A DNA stretch of 64,000 nucleotides from Siphlonurus alternatus. Taxonomy: Eukaryota; Arthropoda; Insecta; Ephemeroptera; Siphlonuridae. Made by a program: the position numbers and the translations under genes. The stretch lies in assembly GCA_949825025.1 (NCBI GenBank), contig OX463780.1, positions 14,915,480 to 14,979,479 on the forward strand, given 5' to 3'. Of this stretch, positions 32,863-43,699 are shown one piece after another; the stretch's first letter is position 1; the number at the start of each line of letters is the position of its first letter. Under the pieces are notes generated by a model that saw nothing but the letters and a program-made list of their open reading frames with translations, was not told where the DNA came from and made no database searches.

Positions 32863-32993
32863 GGTCTGTTCGTAAATATAATACACAATCAGAAAGAATC
32901 GATTATTTGTGATGAACCTTATGTTTTATGTACAGAAGGTTCATCGCAAATAATCAATTTTTTCTGATTGTGTATAATATGTACGAACAGACC
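32863..32993. mobile_element. 131-bp near-perfect foldback, TA flanks
   Basis: GGTCTGTTCGTA at the left and its complement at the right, arms of about 55 bases, loop around TTATGTTTTATG. TA on both sides (32861-32862, 32994-32995), consistent with a mariner-type MITE. Confidence 0.75.
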
Positions 32994-33566
32994 TAATGGC
33001 TGGAAGATTCGAGCTTGTATCAATATATATTAAATATTATATATTATATGTATGTATATTTTGTATATAATATCATTTTTAATTATATATTAAATATTTA
33101 CATAGTATAAAATTGTTTCATTACCCATTATAAGCCATAATATACAGATTTTTTTACAAGCGTTTAAATTGAATTCACTTTTCAATTAATTCCTTAGCTT
33201 GCAATTAAAGTATTTAACATCGAATATACCAGAGAGCGCTCAGTCAATCAGCTCTATATTTTATTTTTCTTTTAGTTTTAAACAAATGTTTTAATAATAT
33301 AATGCATCGTAATGCATGGCGATCGATCAAAATTTTAAAAGTCTCCTTGATCTAGCGCTGCTCCTGCAAGTCCTGCAACTATTTTCCAGTGCATTAAAAA
33401 AGTGTAATATATGTTAAACTATTGTTTTATATTTTTATATTAATATTATCTTCGATCATAAAGTCAAGAAACTGGGATTATAATTACCATGCAATGCTTA
33501 TTTCATAAAGCAGTATATATAATTATAAATGATAAAATAAAACTTATCAACATTACAACACATGTT

Positions 33567-33972
33567 ATTCTCAACGGGGTCAGCAACGGAGCATATTAAG
33601 TAGAGGCTCAAGCCGGCTTTAGTTTTATCAGCAGAGCTACATGGGGGGCAATGGGGGGAATTGACTGAGGACCTTGAACCTCACTTATTATGAGACTTCC
33701 CCTCATTTCTCCTCGTTATGTGTTACGCCACGGGTCTGTCAAATATTCCTCTTTCCACCTATTTAAATACGCTCGAAACCTGCTCGAAACGACTCGGGCA
33801 AGATCAAGGTTTCATTGCAAGGTAAATTCTGGTGGCTAGCTGGAAGATTCCCGTGCTTCTTGTTGCTGCCGATTTACTGCGAGGTACCGCGCAGCGCAGT
33901 CTTGTTGCGTCTCTCGATCGTGCAGGGTCGCGCCGCCCTCAGCCTCTCGTCCCGTCCTTATATATCAAACGG
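33567..33972 (+). promoter_or_regulatory. Candidate promoter with non-coding first exon
   Basis: A rare GC-rich island in AT-rich DNA. TATTTAAATA at 33760-33769 is TATA-like; about 30 bases on begins a 180-base GC-rich stretch that ends at a good donor (AACG then GTGAGCAC, cut after 33972). There is no ATG-initiated frame of note, so it would be a 5' leader exon. No downstream coding exon on this strand was found, so the target gene is unknown. Confidence 0.3.
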
Positions 33973-35371
33973 TGAGCACACAAATATAAAATTTATAGGA
34001 TTAATCCCAAACAAAACTGAAGCAATATTTCAAATAATAAGGTTCTGAAGGCACTATAATAGAATTTTTATTTTTTGATTATATATTTAAAGCCGTCGTT
34101 TTTATTTTTTTTTTAAATATAATGCATATTATATATATTATATATATATATATATTATATAATTTATGATACATAATTATTAAATTCCGAAGTTTTATAA
34201 TTTAACCACAATATTAATTACCATGTTTTATTGTGTCATATTTAAATATGATATACATGTTATTATACATTATAATAATTATATCAAATATGGCAAATAT
34301 TATAAACATACATTTTATTGATTTTATGATAGCTGCATGATGATGCGATAATATAATATATATATTATCCAACCAGTGAAATGCCGGAGATTGATAAATT
34401 AATTATTATCTCCTAATAAAAATTTAAGTATAGATAACGCGTTGTCCGATCCAGTATTGCCATGAAACATTCCATTTGTATATATAATTTTCTTATTTTT
34501 CTTCTCGTGCTATACAAATTTTGTTGGTCCCTCACATTATTTCGATCTGCAATATTTTATTAATTCTTAATTCCTATATACTTTCTTGATCGATATTGCA
34601 TGATCAAAGTATCACGTACACGTTACGTGCTTATTATTAAAAAATCCAATTAATAAAAGTCTTCTTGTAACTTTTAATTAATTAGAGCTCATGCACTTAT
34701 AGCTGCAGATGTACGATAAAACTTAAATTCTTTGATTATAAATTTAGGAAATTAAAAACTTCACTATACAATACAATGTGCGACCCCCCATAACATAAAT
34801 TATAAAGAGTGGTTTATGCTGGGTTTAAGTTTCATCTAGCAAATTCCTCACTTTTCATGAGGAAAATTTTCCTGGCAGGTATGTAGTTTATTTATTTTAA
34901 ATGTCATTGGGAAAGCAAAGAATTTTAGTCCTCACTTGATAATTATATTTAGGCATGTTCATAAATATACCCTATTATATAGCTGATGTATGTTTTCGAT
35001 AATATTTTTTCTGCATCATGGACACAATTGAAGGTCACTCAAAATTGTAGAAAATCAGCATGCATACACCGGGCCAACTGCGGCATGCAGGGTTTTTGAA
35101 CAGACTTTGATCATACATATGCATAAATTTGCATTGTTATAATAATTATATTAAATTGTTATTACATGCATATATATGTAGCTTTTTTGTGACACATGAC
35201 GCGAGCACTCTAAAAATAATTATATATACACTATATACTGTATAATACTAAATATAGCTCGTCGATCTTCTTCGCATTACCCCTTACGTGTATGCAACTT
35301 CTTCTCCACCTCTAACTGTTCTATATCATTATTAACATAAAGTTAAGTGCATGCAAACACAATTATACAAT
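33973..35371. other. AT-rich non-coding DNA
   Basis: No gene, clear element or conserved motif seen. Confidence 0.4.
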
Positions 35372-35524
35372 TAATGTAATGATAAAAATACACGCTTTAA
35401 TGATCGAGTAATGTATGTATATATGTATATATATATATATATATGTCTTGTATTTACTTATTACGCGAGAAATATATACATACATTACTCGATCATTAAA
35501 GCGTGTATTTTTATCATTACATTA
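35372..35524. repeat. Long hairpin with about 53-base perfect arms
   Basis: TAATGTAATGATAAAAATAC at the left is followed by ACGCTTTAATGATCGAG; the right arm is the exact complement. The spacer of about 45 bases is a short (AT)n and flanking sequence. No target duplication beyond TA or AT. Confidence 0.75.
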
Positions 35525-35610
35525 TATATTATAATATTACATTATATTATATTTATAATATATATTATATATATTATATTATATCATTATATATTATATT
35601 ATATTATATC

Positions 35611-35612
<2 letters not shown>

Positions 35613-35655
<43 letters not shown>
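35613..35655. repeat. (AT)n microsatellite
   Basis: AT run preceded by imperfect ATTATATT-type repeats from 35520. ORFs here are only translations of the repeat. Confidence 0.9.
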
Positions 35656-35657
<2 letters not shown>

Positions 35658-36002
35658 TCAATATCATATATGGTACCTTTTAACATACAATATATAATAT
35701 TTTTCTATTATACCGAATACCGTCCAGCTGCTATATATAATAGACGCGTAAACAATTAAGGCTTAATTATTTATAATATTTCTTTAAACTAGTTAATTAA
35801 AATGTCATATCAGAAAATAGCTGCATGTAGACTGCATATGCAGTATACACTGCTGAACACTTTATTGCTTGCAATCATCTTTTACAATTAAATTCAAAAT
35901 ATAACCAATAATTAATATATAGCAGAAATTAATTCCATCATACTCCGCACTTCCAAACGAAACTTTTCTAATATATTAATTATTTAAGGTTAATAATAAT
36001 AT

Positions 36003-36070
36003 TAACGCGTCAAATGTGGCAACGCCACGGTGGTTCTCGAAGGATCAATTAATCCTCAAAAGTCTTTTAA
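36003..36070 (-). mobile_element. Short 3' remnant of the CR1-like LINE family
   Basis: GCCACGGTGG with flanking CAAATGTGGC matches the conserved end of the family (GAGCCACCGTGGTGG at 43608 on the other strand). Confidence 0.55.
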
Positions 36071-36561
36071 ATAAATCGCACACACTTATACCTTATACAC
36101 ACCTGTACCTGCATGTATACACGACACTACACGTACGTGACAATTCACTGACAGCTAAAACAATAAGAGAGATCATGTAGTATGTGTAATATATTATATA
36201 TATTATAGCGCATATACGCATTTATTATATAATGGGGAATTCTCCTACATTTATTTTAATTTTTTTTTTTCGGATGCTCTATGCCTTGAAAGTAAATGTC
36301 CCAAAACAAAAAAGTTTCAATTTTCAAAATTGGAGACATAAGAATTTTTTAAAAATCTTCCTTCTTTTGAATTAAGCGCCAAAAGGTGACGTAGAAACTG
36401 CCTAGCTGGCGAAATTTTCCTGCAATAAATTTATATTTTCGATTATCACTCTTAAAGTAAACTGATATTAGGAACAAAACTATTGATACTATAATAGAGT
36501 AGAAAAACACGCCGATTTCGATCGTGGTTACTAAAATTTATAGCCACTCCTTGACGGTCAA

Positions 36562-36974
36562 TTGATTGATTGATGTTGAGTTAGTTACAGGTCCCGATGT
36601 AATGTGTGTCTCGGACACGAGTTAACAATAAAACTATCCTGGGCCTGCCGAGACGCCTTCTCGGGATGTAAGGTGAAGGTAATGGGATAAAGTCTTCCTT
36701 GCGGAAGGACGATTGTGAAGGTGACAAACGGCTTTCGCCGTAATAGCTATATACTCTCCTCCGTCACCGAGAGGGCGAGTGAAAATGAGAGGATTATGAG
36801 ATTGTACCACTGCCTGGAGAGATGGTTTTTAGATGGAAATAAAGGAAATGATAGATTTAAAAGGTAGGTATTAATTTGAAGAATGAAATATAAGGATTAA
36901 AGGAAGACAGGAAAGATTTTAGGAGCGGCACAGGAAAAATGATGTAACAGGTTCCAGCACGCCTTGAGGAATCC
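36562..36974 (-). mobile_element. Retroposon, 413 bp, with 13-bp target duplication
   Basis: CCTTGACGGTCAA occurs perfectly at 36549-36561 and 36975-36987. Read on the minus strand the insert ends in an ATCA repeat, like the short simple-repeat tails of L2/CR1-type retroposons. The interior is not recognised: no RT motif and no clear pol III box, so it is a truncated LINE 3' UTR or a SINE. Confidence 0.75.
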
Positions 36975-37423
36975 CCTTGACGGTCAAACTATGATATCAG
37001 GCAGTTGTTGTGTGTTAACTAGGGAGTTTCTACGTCACAGTTTTCAGGTTTGCGCGCGGGTTGCATACTTTGCCCCTATTCTAATAATCCCTTCAGAGTC
37101 CCCAAATTTGAGTTAAAAAAGTTGAAACTTAAGTCAAACTTATTGTTAATATGTACCCTAGCTATCATATGTGTAGTAGTTAAATTAAAATTTGAGTTGT
37201 AAGAGAATTCGAATCCCCATTCAGATGAGAAATAGGCAAATTTAGCCTTTTTTTTTAGATCAAGAGGTCGAGTATCATTATAAATCATTATTATAATAAT
37301 ACGTATAATACTATAATATAATTACATAAAATTAAAATCGTACTGTTTTAATTGAAATGAAAACTATATTTATTTTTCCATGTATGAAAATTAAAAATAC
37401 AGGATACAAAAAGTATCAATGCA

Positions 37424-37711
37424 TTAAAAAAATAGTTCTTTCCTAGAACTGCAACAACAAATTAAATTAACAAATGACAAGTTTGCTCGTGAAAAATGTT
37501 GCTGCAGCATGTCCTCCGCATCTGATGAGAGGCTAAAAGAAAGCTGTGTGAGGGCGGCGGACTCCTCCTGCACGTCAGCAGTCTGCAGGCCGACTCGTGG
37601 GGTCAACCCTTTTAAAAATTGCTCCAGAGCCAGAGCCTTGGTGGAGAACGTGGCAGTGGCCGTGTCGAGAGCCTCGTGAAGCTTGCCAAGGCGATGTGCG
37701 TTGTTTAACAG
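37424..37711 (-). CDS. Unrecognised 3'-terminal coding exon
   Basis: The minus-strand frame is open from a strong acceptor (TTTGACTGCAG before 37711) to TAA at 37424, 95 residues. It opens LLNNAHRLGKLHEALDTAT and continues with QTADVQEESAALTQ and SDAEDMLQQHFSRANL, amphipathic and probably helical. The first 230 bases are GC-rich against AT-rich surroundings, as in the other true exons here. The last 20 residues (CCCSSRKELFF) look less constrained. No upstream exon could be joined with confidence. I do not recognise the family. Confidence 0.4.
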   Translation of the reverse strand: MLNNAHRLGKLHEALDTATATFSTKALALEQFLKGLTPRVGLQTADVQEESAALTQLSFSLSSDAEDMLQQHFSRANLSFVNLICCCSSRKELFF

Positions 37712-38148
37712 CTGCAGTCAAACAAAAGTGTTTGATTAAAATTAACATGCATATTATATACTGTTATATATTCACTTCAGTGAAAATTCAATGTTTTTTT
37801 TTATCCCTAAAATACTTGTCATTATTGTCATTATTATTATTATATTATTATTATTATTAAGCTACTATAATATAATATATTATATTATATCATAAAATTC
37901 ATAACATAAAAATTTAACTTAACGATCTTAACGTAAAACTTTAAAATTACATGCACATTCATTATTTTTCAATAAAGAAGTTTTTTATTACATTATTATT
38001 TGTTTTTTGCACTTATTTATGTATATAATAATGATCATATGTTATTAATAGATATTATAATAATCACAAAAACAATAGCTATTGAGCTATATATATATTG
38101 TAGTAAGCATAATTATAATATATTAAAATTATAGCGCTCGGATCGACG
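37712..38148. other. AT-rich non-coding DNA
   Basis: Contains short ATT runs (37827-37857). No exon or clear element seen. Confidence 0.4.
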
Positions 38149-38156
38149 AGCTGTGT

Positions 38157-38190
38157 CAAGGTGGCTGGATAGTACTATCCAGCCACCTTG
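38157..38190. mobile_element. 34-bp perfect palindromic insertion with 8-bp target duplication
   Basis: The arm CAAGGTGGCTGGATAGT is followed directly by its exact complement with no spacer. Perfect flanks AGCTGTGT (38149-38156, 38191-38198). Its end CAAGGTGGCT differs by one base from that of the 32-bp element at 2675. Confidence 0.85.
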
Positions 38191-38236
38191 AGCTGTGTAT
38201 GCAACATGGAATCTGGAATTATTGTATCGTCTCAAA

Positions 38237-38294
38237 CAAAGTCTTCTACTCGCACAATGGTTGTAACAAACCATTGTGCGAGTAGAAGACTTTG
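38237..38294. mobile_element. 58-bp palindromic MITE with 8-bp target duplication
   Basis: Arms CAAAGTCTTCTACTCGCACA (extended by ATGGTT) pair exactly across a loop of a few bases. Perfect flanks GTCTCAAA (38229-38236, 38295-38302). The termini match the 559-bp element at 55915-56473. Confidence 0.88.
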
Positions 38295-38446
38295 GTCTCA
38301 AATATATTATATATGTTTCAACACTCTCAACCACCTGTAAAGCCGCGTGCGCATGCATTTGGTATATCTTTTTCACGAATGAAAATTTGTTATATAATGT
38401 TATATTATACGTATATGTTTAGAATCGGAACCTCTCGCAATTTTTA

Positions 38447-38449
<3 letters not shown>

Positions 38450-38538
<89 letters not shown>
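38450..38538. repeat. (TA)n microsatellite
   Basis: About 90 bases of TA. Confidence 0.95.
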
Positions 38539-38543
<5 letters not shown>

Positions 38544-38570
38544 TTTCATGATTGAAGTCTGAGCAAGGCT

Positions 38571-38895
38571 AAATGGACAATTTGCATGACATTTTTTATT
38601 GCAGAAATGGATAAAGGGTGCAAAGTTATGCTACTCTGAATTTTTTCAGATTTTTTAGAGACCGGGAACTATTTTTAATAAATTATTGAAAGTCGATTTT
38701 ATGACGTCACGAGGAGTCTGTCCTTAAAAAGGATAGGCGCTAAACGCCCGTGACGTCATAAAACTGACTTTCAATAATTTTTTAAAAATAGATTCTGCTC
38801 TCAAAAAAATCTGAAAAAATTCAGAGTATAGCATAATTTAATTGGTACCCTCTATCCATTTCTGCAATAAAAAAATGTCATGCAAATTGTCCATT
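38571..38895. mobile_element. Foldback MITE, ATGGATAGAGGGTGCA family
   Basis: Left AATGGACAATTTGCATGACA and its complement at the right; inner arms carry TTGCAGAAATGGATA and complement. The centre has a second palindrome, ATGACGTCACG and its complement. Terminal sequence differs from the 30134 and 49085 copies, so a subfamily. Confidence 0.8.
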
Positions 38896-40604
38896 ATGTC
38901 TCTGCATGCATGGTATACAGATATTATATTCTAAAAGCTATTAAACAATTAATGAGACCGGTAAGTGGATATGTTATGTATACAACGGAGGATAAAAAAT
39001 TATCATTTATAATCATATAGATATAATTCAATTATAATATAATATATTATGTTTTTTTCTTACATCACTCCATAATAATTTATTCATATTCTTTAGTTTG
39101 CCAACTTCGGTGAAGTATCTTTTTAAAATGTTGGATACATCTTAGATATATACAAAGGCTACATGCCTTTTACTCTTCAATTGCTTTCTATCGATGCGTC
39201 TTTTCGGTCGCAAGTTCGGTGCACCTGAAAAATCAATGTAAAAAATTGTTGCTATATGAAATTTACAAATTTTTGCTTATATACATGCACTTTATATATA
39301 TTATTATTATTATTATTACAAAACAAATATTTATTATAATATGAAATGCGTACGTAATATAACATATATAAATAATATATTTATTTATAGTATTTATATT
39401 AATATTAATTATAATTATTCGTACCACCAGCAACATTAGCCATATGCTATTTTCAAGTTATAAATTTTTCCAGGGGATTATTTGCTCACTGCAATGATGC
39501 TTCAAACTAATTAACATATATATATATACTTATTATTAGTCAGTCACTTGATTATCCATGATTTTGAATTCCAAAATCAAACAACAATCAAAAAGAACTG
39601 TTAAAAAAGCCGTTTTAATTGACGGTCACGTTGTTTTGCAAGTTTAAATTAATTGTTATTATTATATGCGCGCACAACATCATGCAGATATGGATGCATC
39701 ATGCAGTTTTATATATAATTATTATATTTATTATAATATATATTATATAGGGATTGTTATTATATTATAGTTAATTATTATTAATTTGTTTGAATTTTCG
39801 TACGTATTACAATTTTTGAGTGAACTTATAATTTATGTAATATAATTAATTAATATATTATATATATTATAATATATTTAGGAATTTTTTGTTATGCCGT
39901 ACCGTATATGGAATAAATTTATAAAGAATTAAGTGATAATTAAGTGGTAATTATAAACATTAAAATACTTAAAATTGTAAAATATGGTGTATTCATAAGT
40001 ATTAATAGTATGCATTATTATGTAGCGCATATACTCATATACTGCAATGAAAAACAATGTACGTAGTCTTATTATTAATTAAAATAAATTTTATACGGGA
40101 ATTTCATGTTTACATTTTGGGTAGCACGGAGATGCCCGAAGCCGCCCGAAGAGCTTCGGGATGTAGGCAGAAAACCCTAAAATCCTATGCTGTGAATGTT
40201 AACGTAACTCACAACACCTCTTTTCTCATAACAGTTTTGGTCACCAAATATTTTTTTTCATTAGCATTTTGGTTCTTCTTGTCACCATTTATGAAAGAAA
40301 ATTCTACGAAAAATGAATCGAATCGTCAGAAGAAATTAATTTCGAGACCAACTTTAACACGTATTTGCTATGCCGCTGACAATTTTTTGCCTACACAATT
40401 ATGACGTCATATTGTTTTGTGACGTATGGTGAAAGACCCGTATACATTACAAATTTTTGTTATTTCATATATATATCAGAGAGATGAGCGTCACATATAT
40501 TATGCTCCACTCAATTCATCGATCGATCGACTGCATATTATAGCTGCATATATTATGATATTATAGTCAGAATAATACAGTATGCATGGGAACTCAGATG
40601 GGAA
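38896..40604. other. AT-rich intergenic DNA
   Basis: No convincing exon. A short patch at 40118-40180 (AGAGCTTCGGGATGTAGG) resembles part of the 36562 retroposon (TTCTCGGGATGTAAGG) and may be another remnant. Confidence 0.4.
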
Positions 40605-43600
40605 GTGGGAACAGAGAAAGTCAGAAACCCAAACGGCCCCGCGCGGTACCCCGGCCGAAACAAAAATATTTTGTGTGTCGTGTCCATAATCACGTTTGTA
40701 AGATTCCCCGGAAGGTACGTCAGCCAACAACGGAAAACTGGTGAGTGTAAAAACAAACTTTTGGAGGGGGGGAAGCTCATAATAATGGAAGTTAATGTAA
40801 GGGGGCTTTTGGGCAAAATAAGACAGCTAAAAACAAAAATAGATTGTCATGAACCGGATGTGCTGGTGTTAGTAGAAACAAAGCTAGATGACAGTATCAA
40901 GGATTCGGAGTTGGAACTGTCTGATTACAATATTTTTAGGAGAGATAGAAACAGGAACGGAGGCGGAATTTTAGTGGCAGTCAAAATACAATATAAGGCT
41001 TATATAGAATGGGCTGAAAGTGACTGTGAGCTTATGGGTATTGAATTTATTTTAGGGAAAGAAAAAGTTAAGTTAATGGCAGGATATAGACCGGTGGATG
41101 TAAATGAGCAAAATGTAATTTTGGAGAGAGTGGTGACTAGACTAGACAATTGCAGCCCGCAGCAAACAACGCTACTTATCGGAGATTTTAATTTGCCGCA
41201 TATAAACTGGAATGACAGGTGTGAGGTGTTGGGGACGGCAACACAGAAACTAGTAGCAAAAATAACAAATAGGGACATGACACAGGTCATTAATGAATAT
41301 ACGAGAGAGCATGTTAATGGTACTAGAAATATTCTTGATGTAGTTCTAGTTAGACCGATAGAAATCTGGCAAAATACTATGGTTGTGGACGGTATTAGTG
41401 ATCACAAAATACCTGTCGTAGAGCTAATTTTTGGGAAGTCAAAGCAACCGGAGCAAAAAACGAGAAAGTGGCTTTACCAAAAAGCCGACACAGTAGCAAT
41501 AGAGAGAGAACTAGAGGATGAGTTTAATTCTTGGTCAGAAAGTAAAGGAGATATAAATCTTTTGTGGGATTCGTATGTTAAAATATGTATGGAAGTACAA
41601 GAAAAATATGTACCAGCAAAATCAATTAATGTGAATAGTGACCCACTGTATTTTAATAAAGAGGTTAGAAGCTTAAAGAGGAAGTTGAGAAGAGACTATA
41701 TTAAATATAAGAAAGGACTAGTTAGGAAAGGTAGAATGAAAGAGACGGAGATGGAACTCAATAATGCAAAGGATAGGGCGAGAAAAAATTTTATGAGCAA
41801 GATTTTTGATGAGAAAGATGTAGGTAGCAGCTGGGGAAGAATGTATAAACATATAAAAACTTTAAGAAAGGCAGGAAATGATATACCAGTGCTGAAAGAT
41901 GCATTGGGAATATATGTTACGGAGTCGGAGAAAGCAAATGTGTGTTCAAAGCAATATGAGGCTGTGTTCCAGGCCAAAGTATTAGATACAGACAAGGGGA
42001 ATGAGCAAAATAACGAGCAGGAGGAAGGTACAGCAAATAGTAGACATAAGATATTCAGGGTCAGATATAAAGATGTTAGAAGAGCAATAGTGTCATTGAA
42101 AAAAGGGAAGGCCCCGGGACCGGACGGAATTACAGCATCATTCCTAAAATTGTGTATTGATAAGCATTGTAAGTACCAAATGCTTATTTTTGAGACGGTA
42201 ATGAAACAAGGTAAAATGCCAGATGGGTGGAGAGAGGCGTGGGTTATTCCAATTTATAAGGGAGGAGCAAAAAGTGAAGTTAAAAACTACAGACCAGTAA
42301 GCCTTACATCAGTAGTTTCAAAAGTAATGGAGAAGATAGTAGTTAAGTACATGAGACTTAAGCTAGAACGGAAGGGATATTTTTGCAAACAACAGCACGG
42401 ATTTAGGGGGAATTATTCATGTGATACTCAGCTTCTGGGGCTAGTGCAGGACCTCGAGGAAGGCATTGATAAAGGAGAGGAAATACATGCAATATTTTTG
42501 GATTTCGAGAAAGCATTTGATAAGGTGCCACATAATATACTAGTGAATAAAATAAGAGAAGCGGTAGGTGAAGAAGGCTTGATAAATTTTATAGAAGATT
42601 TTTTAACTGATAGAGTACAGAGAGTCAAGCTAGGGCAAACGTTGTCTGAGGTAGTGAAGGTTACTTCCGGAGTCCCTCAGGGTAGTGTGCTAGGGCCGCT
42701 ACTTTTTATTATTTTTATTAATGATATTGTACAGAATTTGGAGTCGGAGATGAGGCTTTTTGCTGATGACAGCGTAATCTATAGGACAGTAAGTAATAAG
42801 CAGGATGAGCAAATTCTACAAAAGGATCTGGAGACAGTGGGTATATGGATAGAAGCTAATAAAATGAAGCTTAATGTGGGAAAATGTAGTGTGGTTAAGT
42901 TCAACAAAAGAAGGGAGCAAAGTCAGGTTAAATATTTTATGGAGGGGGAAGAAATCAAATCAGAGGACAAATACAAATATCTGGGAGTAATGCTTCAGTG
43001 CAAACTTAATTGGGATGAACATATTAGGTATGTAACCGCAAAGAGCAGAAGGAATCTTGAGTTTGTAATGAGGAATCTTAAGGGGGCAGGCAGGACAGTA
43101 AGAGAAAAAGCATACAAGTCTCTGATTAGACCAATAATGGAATATGGATGTAATGCATGGGACCCGTATAGAGCAAAAGGGAAGAAAGAGATGGAAAAGA
43201 TACAAAGACGAGCAGCAAGAAGGGTCTTAGAAAAGGGGAACTGGAGCTTTATCTGTGATAAAAACAAAATTTATAAGGGAAGAGAGAGTGTGACTAGAAT
43301 GATAGAGCAACTGGGATGGGAGGATCTGGAGGAAAGGAGGAAGCAAAGTAGACTGACAGCAATGTATAAAATAACTAGGAACCAAAAGGGCTGGGAGGAG
43401 CTTAGCGATCGTACTGAGGAAGGGCGTTATAAAGGTAGGAGGGACCATGATTGGAAGCTGGAGTATAGGAGAAGCAAAAATGATGTGGGCAAGTATTCTT
43501 TTTTGAGAAGAACGGTGAGGGAGTGGAATTTGTTGGATTCTGGGCTTGTGGATGCTCGGAGTGTTGGTGAGTTCAGGGAGGGGCTGAGAGAGTCAGCCGC

Positions 43601-43637
43601 AAGCAAGCGAGCCACCGTGGTGGAATACCCACAATAG
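40605..43637 (+). CDS. LINE ORF2: endonuclease-reverse transcriptase
   Basis: One uninterrupted frame of 1,010 residues. N-terminal AP-type endonuclease: NVRGLL, the metal-binding glutamate in LVETKLDD, AGYRP, the core GDFNLPHINWN, NILDVVLV and the catalytic ISDHK. Central reverse transcriptase: APGPDGIT, YRPVSLTSVVSKVMEK, the first aspartate in [26 protein letters not shown] and the catalytic FADD. The C-terminal region ends RRTVREWN and ATVVEYPQ. The role is target-primed reverse transcription of LINE RNA in the nucleus. The first Met at 40605 is permissive; MEVNVRGLL (about 40785) is where conserved sequence begins. All catalytic residues are in place, so it may be or recently was active. 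Family assignment (CR1/L2/jockey group) is by motif. Confidence 0.93.
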   Translation: MGTEKVRNPNGPARYPGRNKNILCVVSIITFVRFPGRYVSQQRKTGECKNKLLEGGKLIIMEVNVRGLLGKIRQLKTKIDCHEPDVLVLVETKLDDSIKDSELELSDYNIFRRDRNRNGGGILVAVKIQYKAYIEWAESDCELMGIEFILGKEKVKLMAGYRPVDVNEQNVILERVVTRLDNCSPQQTTLLIGDFNLPHINWNDRCEVLGTATQKLVAKITNRDMTQVINEYTREHVNGTRNILDVVLVRPIEIWQNTMVVDGISDHKIPVVELIFGKSKQPEQKTRKWLYQKADTVAIERELEDEFNSWSESKGDINLLWDSYVKICMEVQEKYVPAKSINVNSDPLYFNKEVRSLKRKLRRDYIKYKKGLVRKGRMKETEMELNNAKDRARKNFMSKIFDEKDVGSSWGRMYKHIKTLRKAGNDIPVLKDALGIYVTESEKANVCSKQYEAVFQAKVLDTDKGNEQNNEQEEGTANSRHKIFRVRYKDVRRAIVSLKKGKAPGPDGITASFLKLCIDKHCKYQMLIFETVMKQGKMPDGWREAWVIPIYKGGAKSEVKNYRPVSLTSVVSKVMEKIVVKYMRLKLERKGYFCKQQHGFRGNYSCDTQLLGLVQDLEEGIDKGEEIHAIFLDFEKAFDKVPHNILVNKIREAVGEEGLINFIEDFLTDRVQRVKLGQTLSEVVKVTSGVPQGSVLGPLLFIIFINDIVQNLESEMRLFADDSVIYRTVSNKQDEQILQKDLETVGIWIEANKMKLNVGKCSVVKFNKRREQSQVKYFMEGEEIKSEDKYKYLGVMLQCKLNWDEHIRYVTAKSRRNLEFVMRNLKGAGRTVREKAYKSLIRPIMEYGCNAWDPYRAKGKKEMEKIQRRAARRVLEKGNWSFICDKNKIYKGRESVTRMIEQLGWEDLEERRKQSRLTAMYKITRNQKGWEELSDRTEEGRYKGRRDHDWKLEYRRSKNDVGKYSFLRRTVREWNLLDSGLVDARSVGEFREGLRESAASKRATVVEYPQ

Positions 43638-43699
43638 CCGCAAGCAGTGGTGTATGTATGTAATGTGTGTACACACTGCTATTTAATCTAATCTAATCC
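40605..43699 (+). mobile_element. Full-length-looking CR1/L2-type LINE
   Basis: Carries the intact ORF2 at 40605-43637 and ends in a short TAATC tail (about 43683-43699). No ORF1 is recognisable upstream, and the 5' limit and target duplication are not resolved. It lies 139 bases upstream of the MTHFD1 start codon in the same orientation. Confidence 0.85.

Noticed and set aside
35411..35697. Two overlapping open frames rich in Tyr and Ile
   Set aside because: They are translations of AT-rich repeats with no coding features.
38280..38376. Minus-strand frame KKIYQMHAHAALQ ending at a GTGGTT donor
   Set aside because: It overlaps the 58-bp MITE and has no believable acceptor or partner exon.
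39099..39228. Minus-strand frame after TTTTTCAG reading APNLRPKRRIDRKQLKSKRH
   Set aside because: It is short, ends at a stop and could not be joined to the exon at 37424 or to any upstream exon; probably chance.
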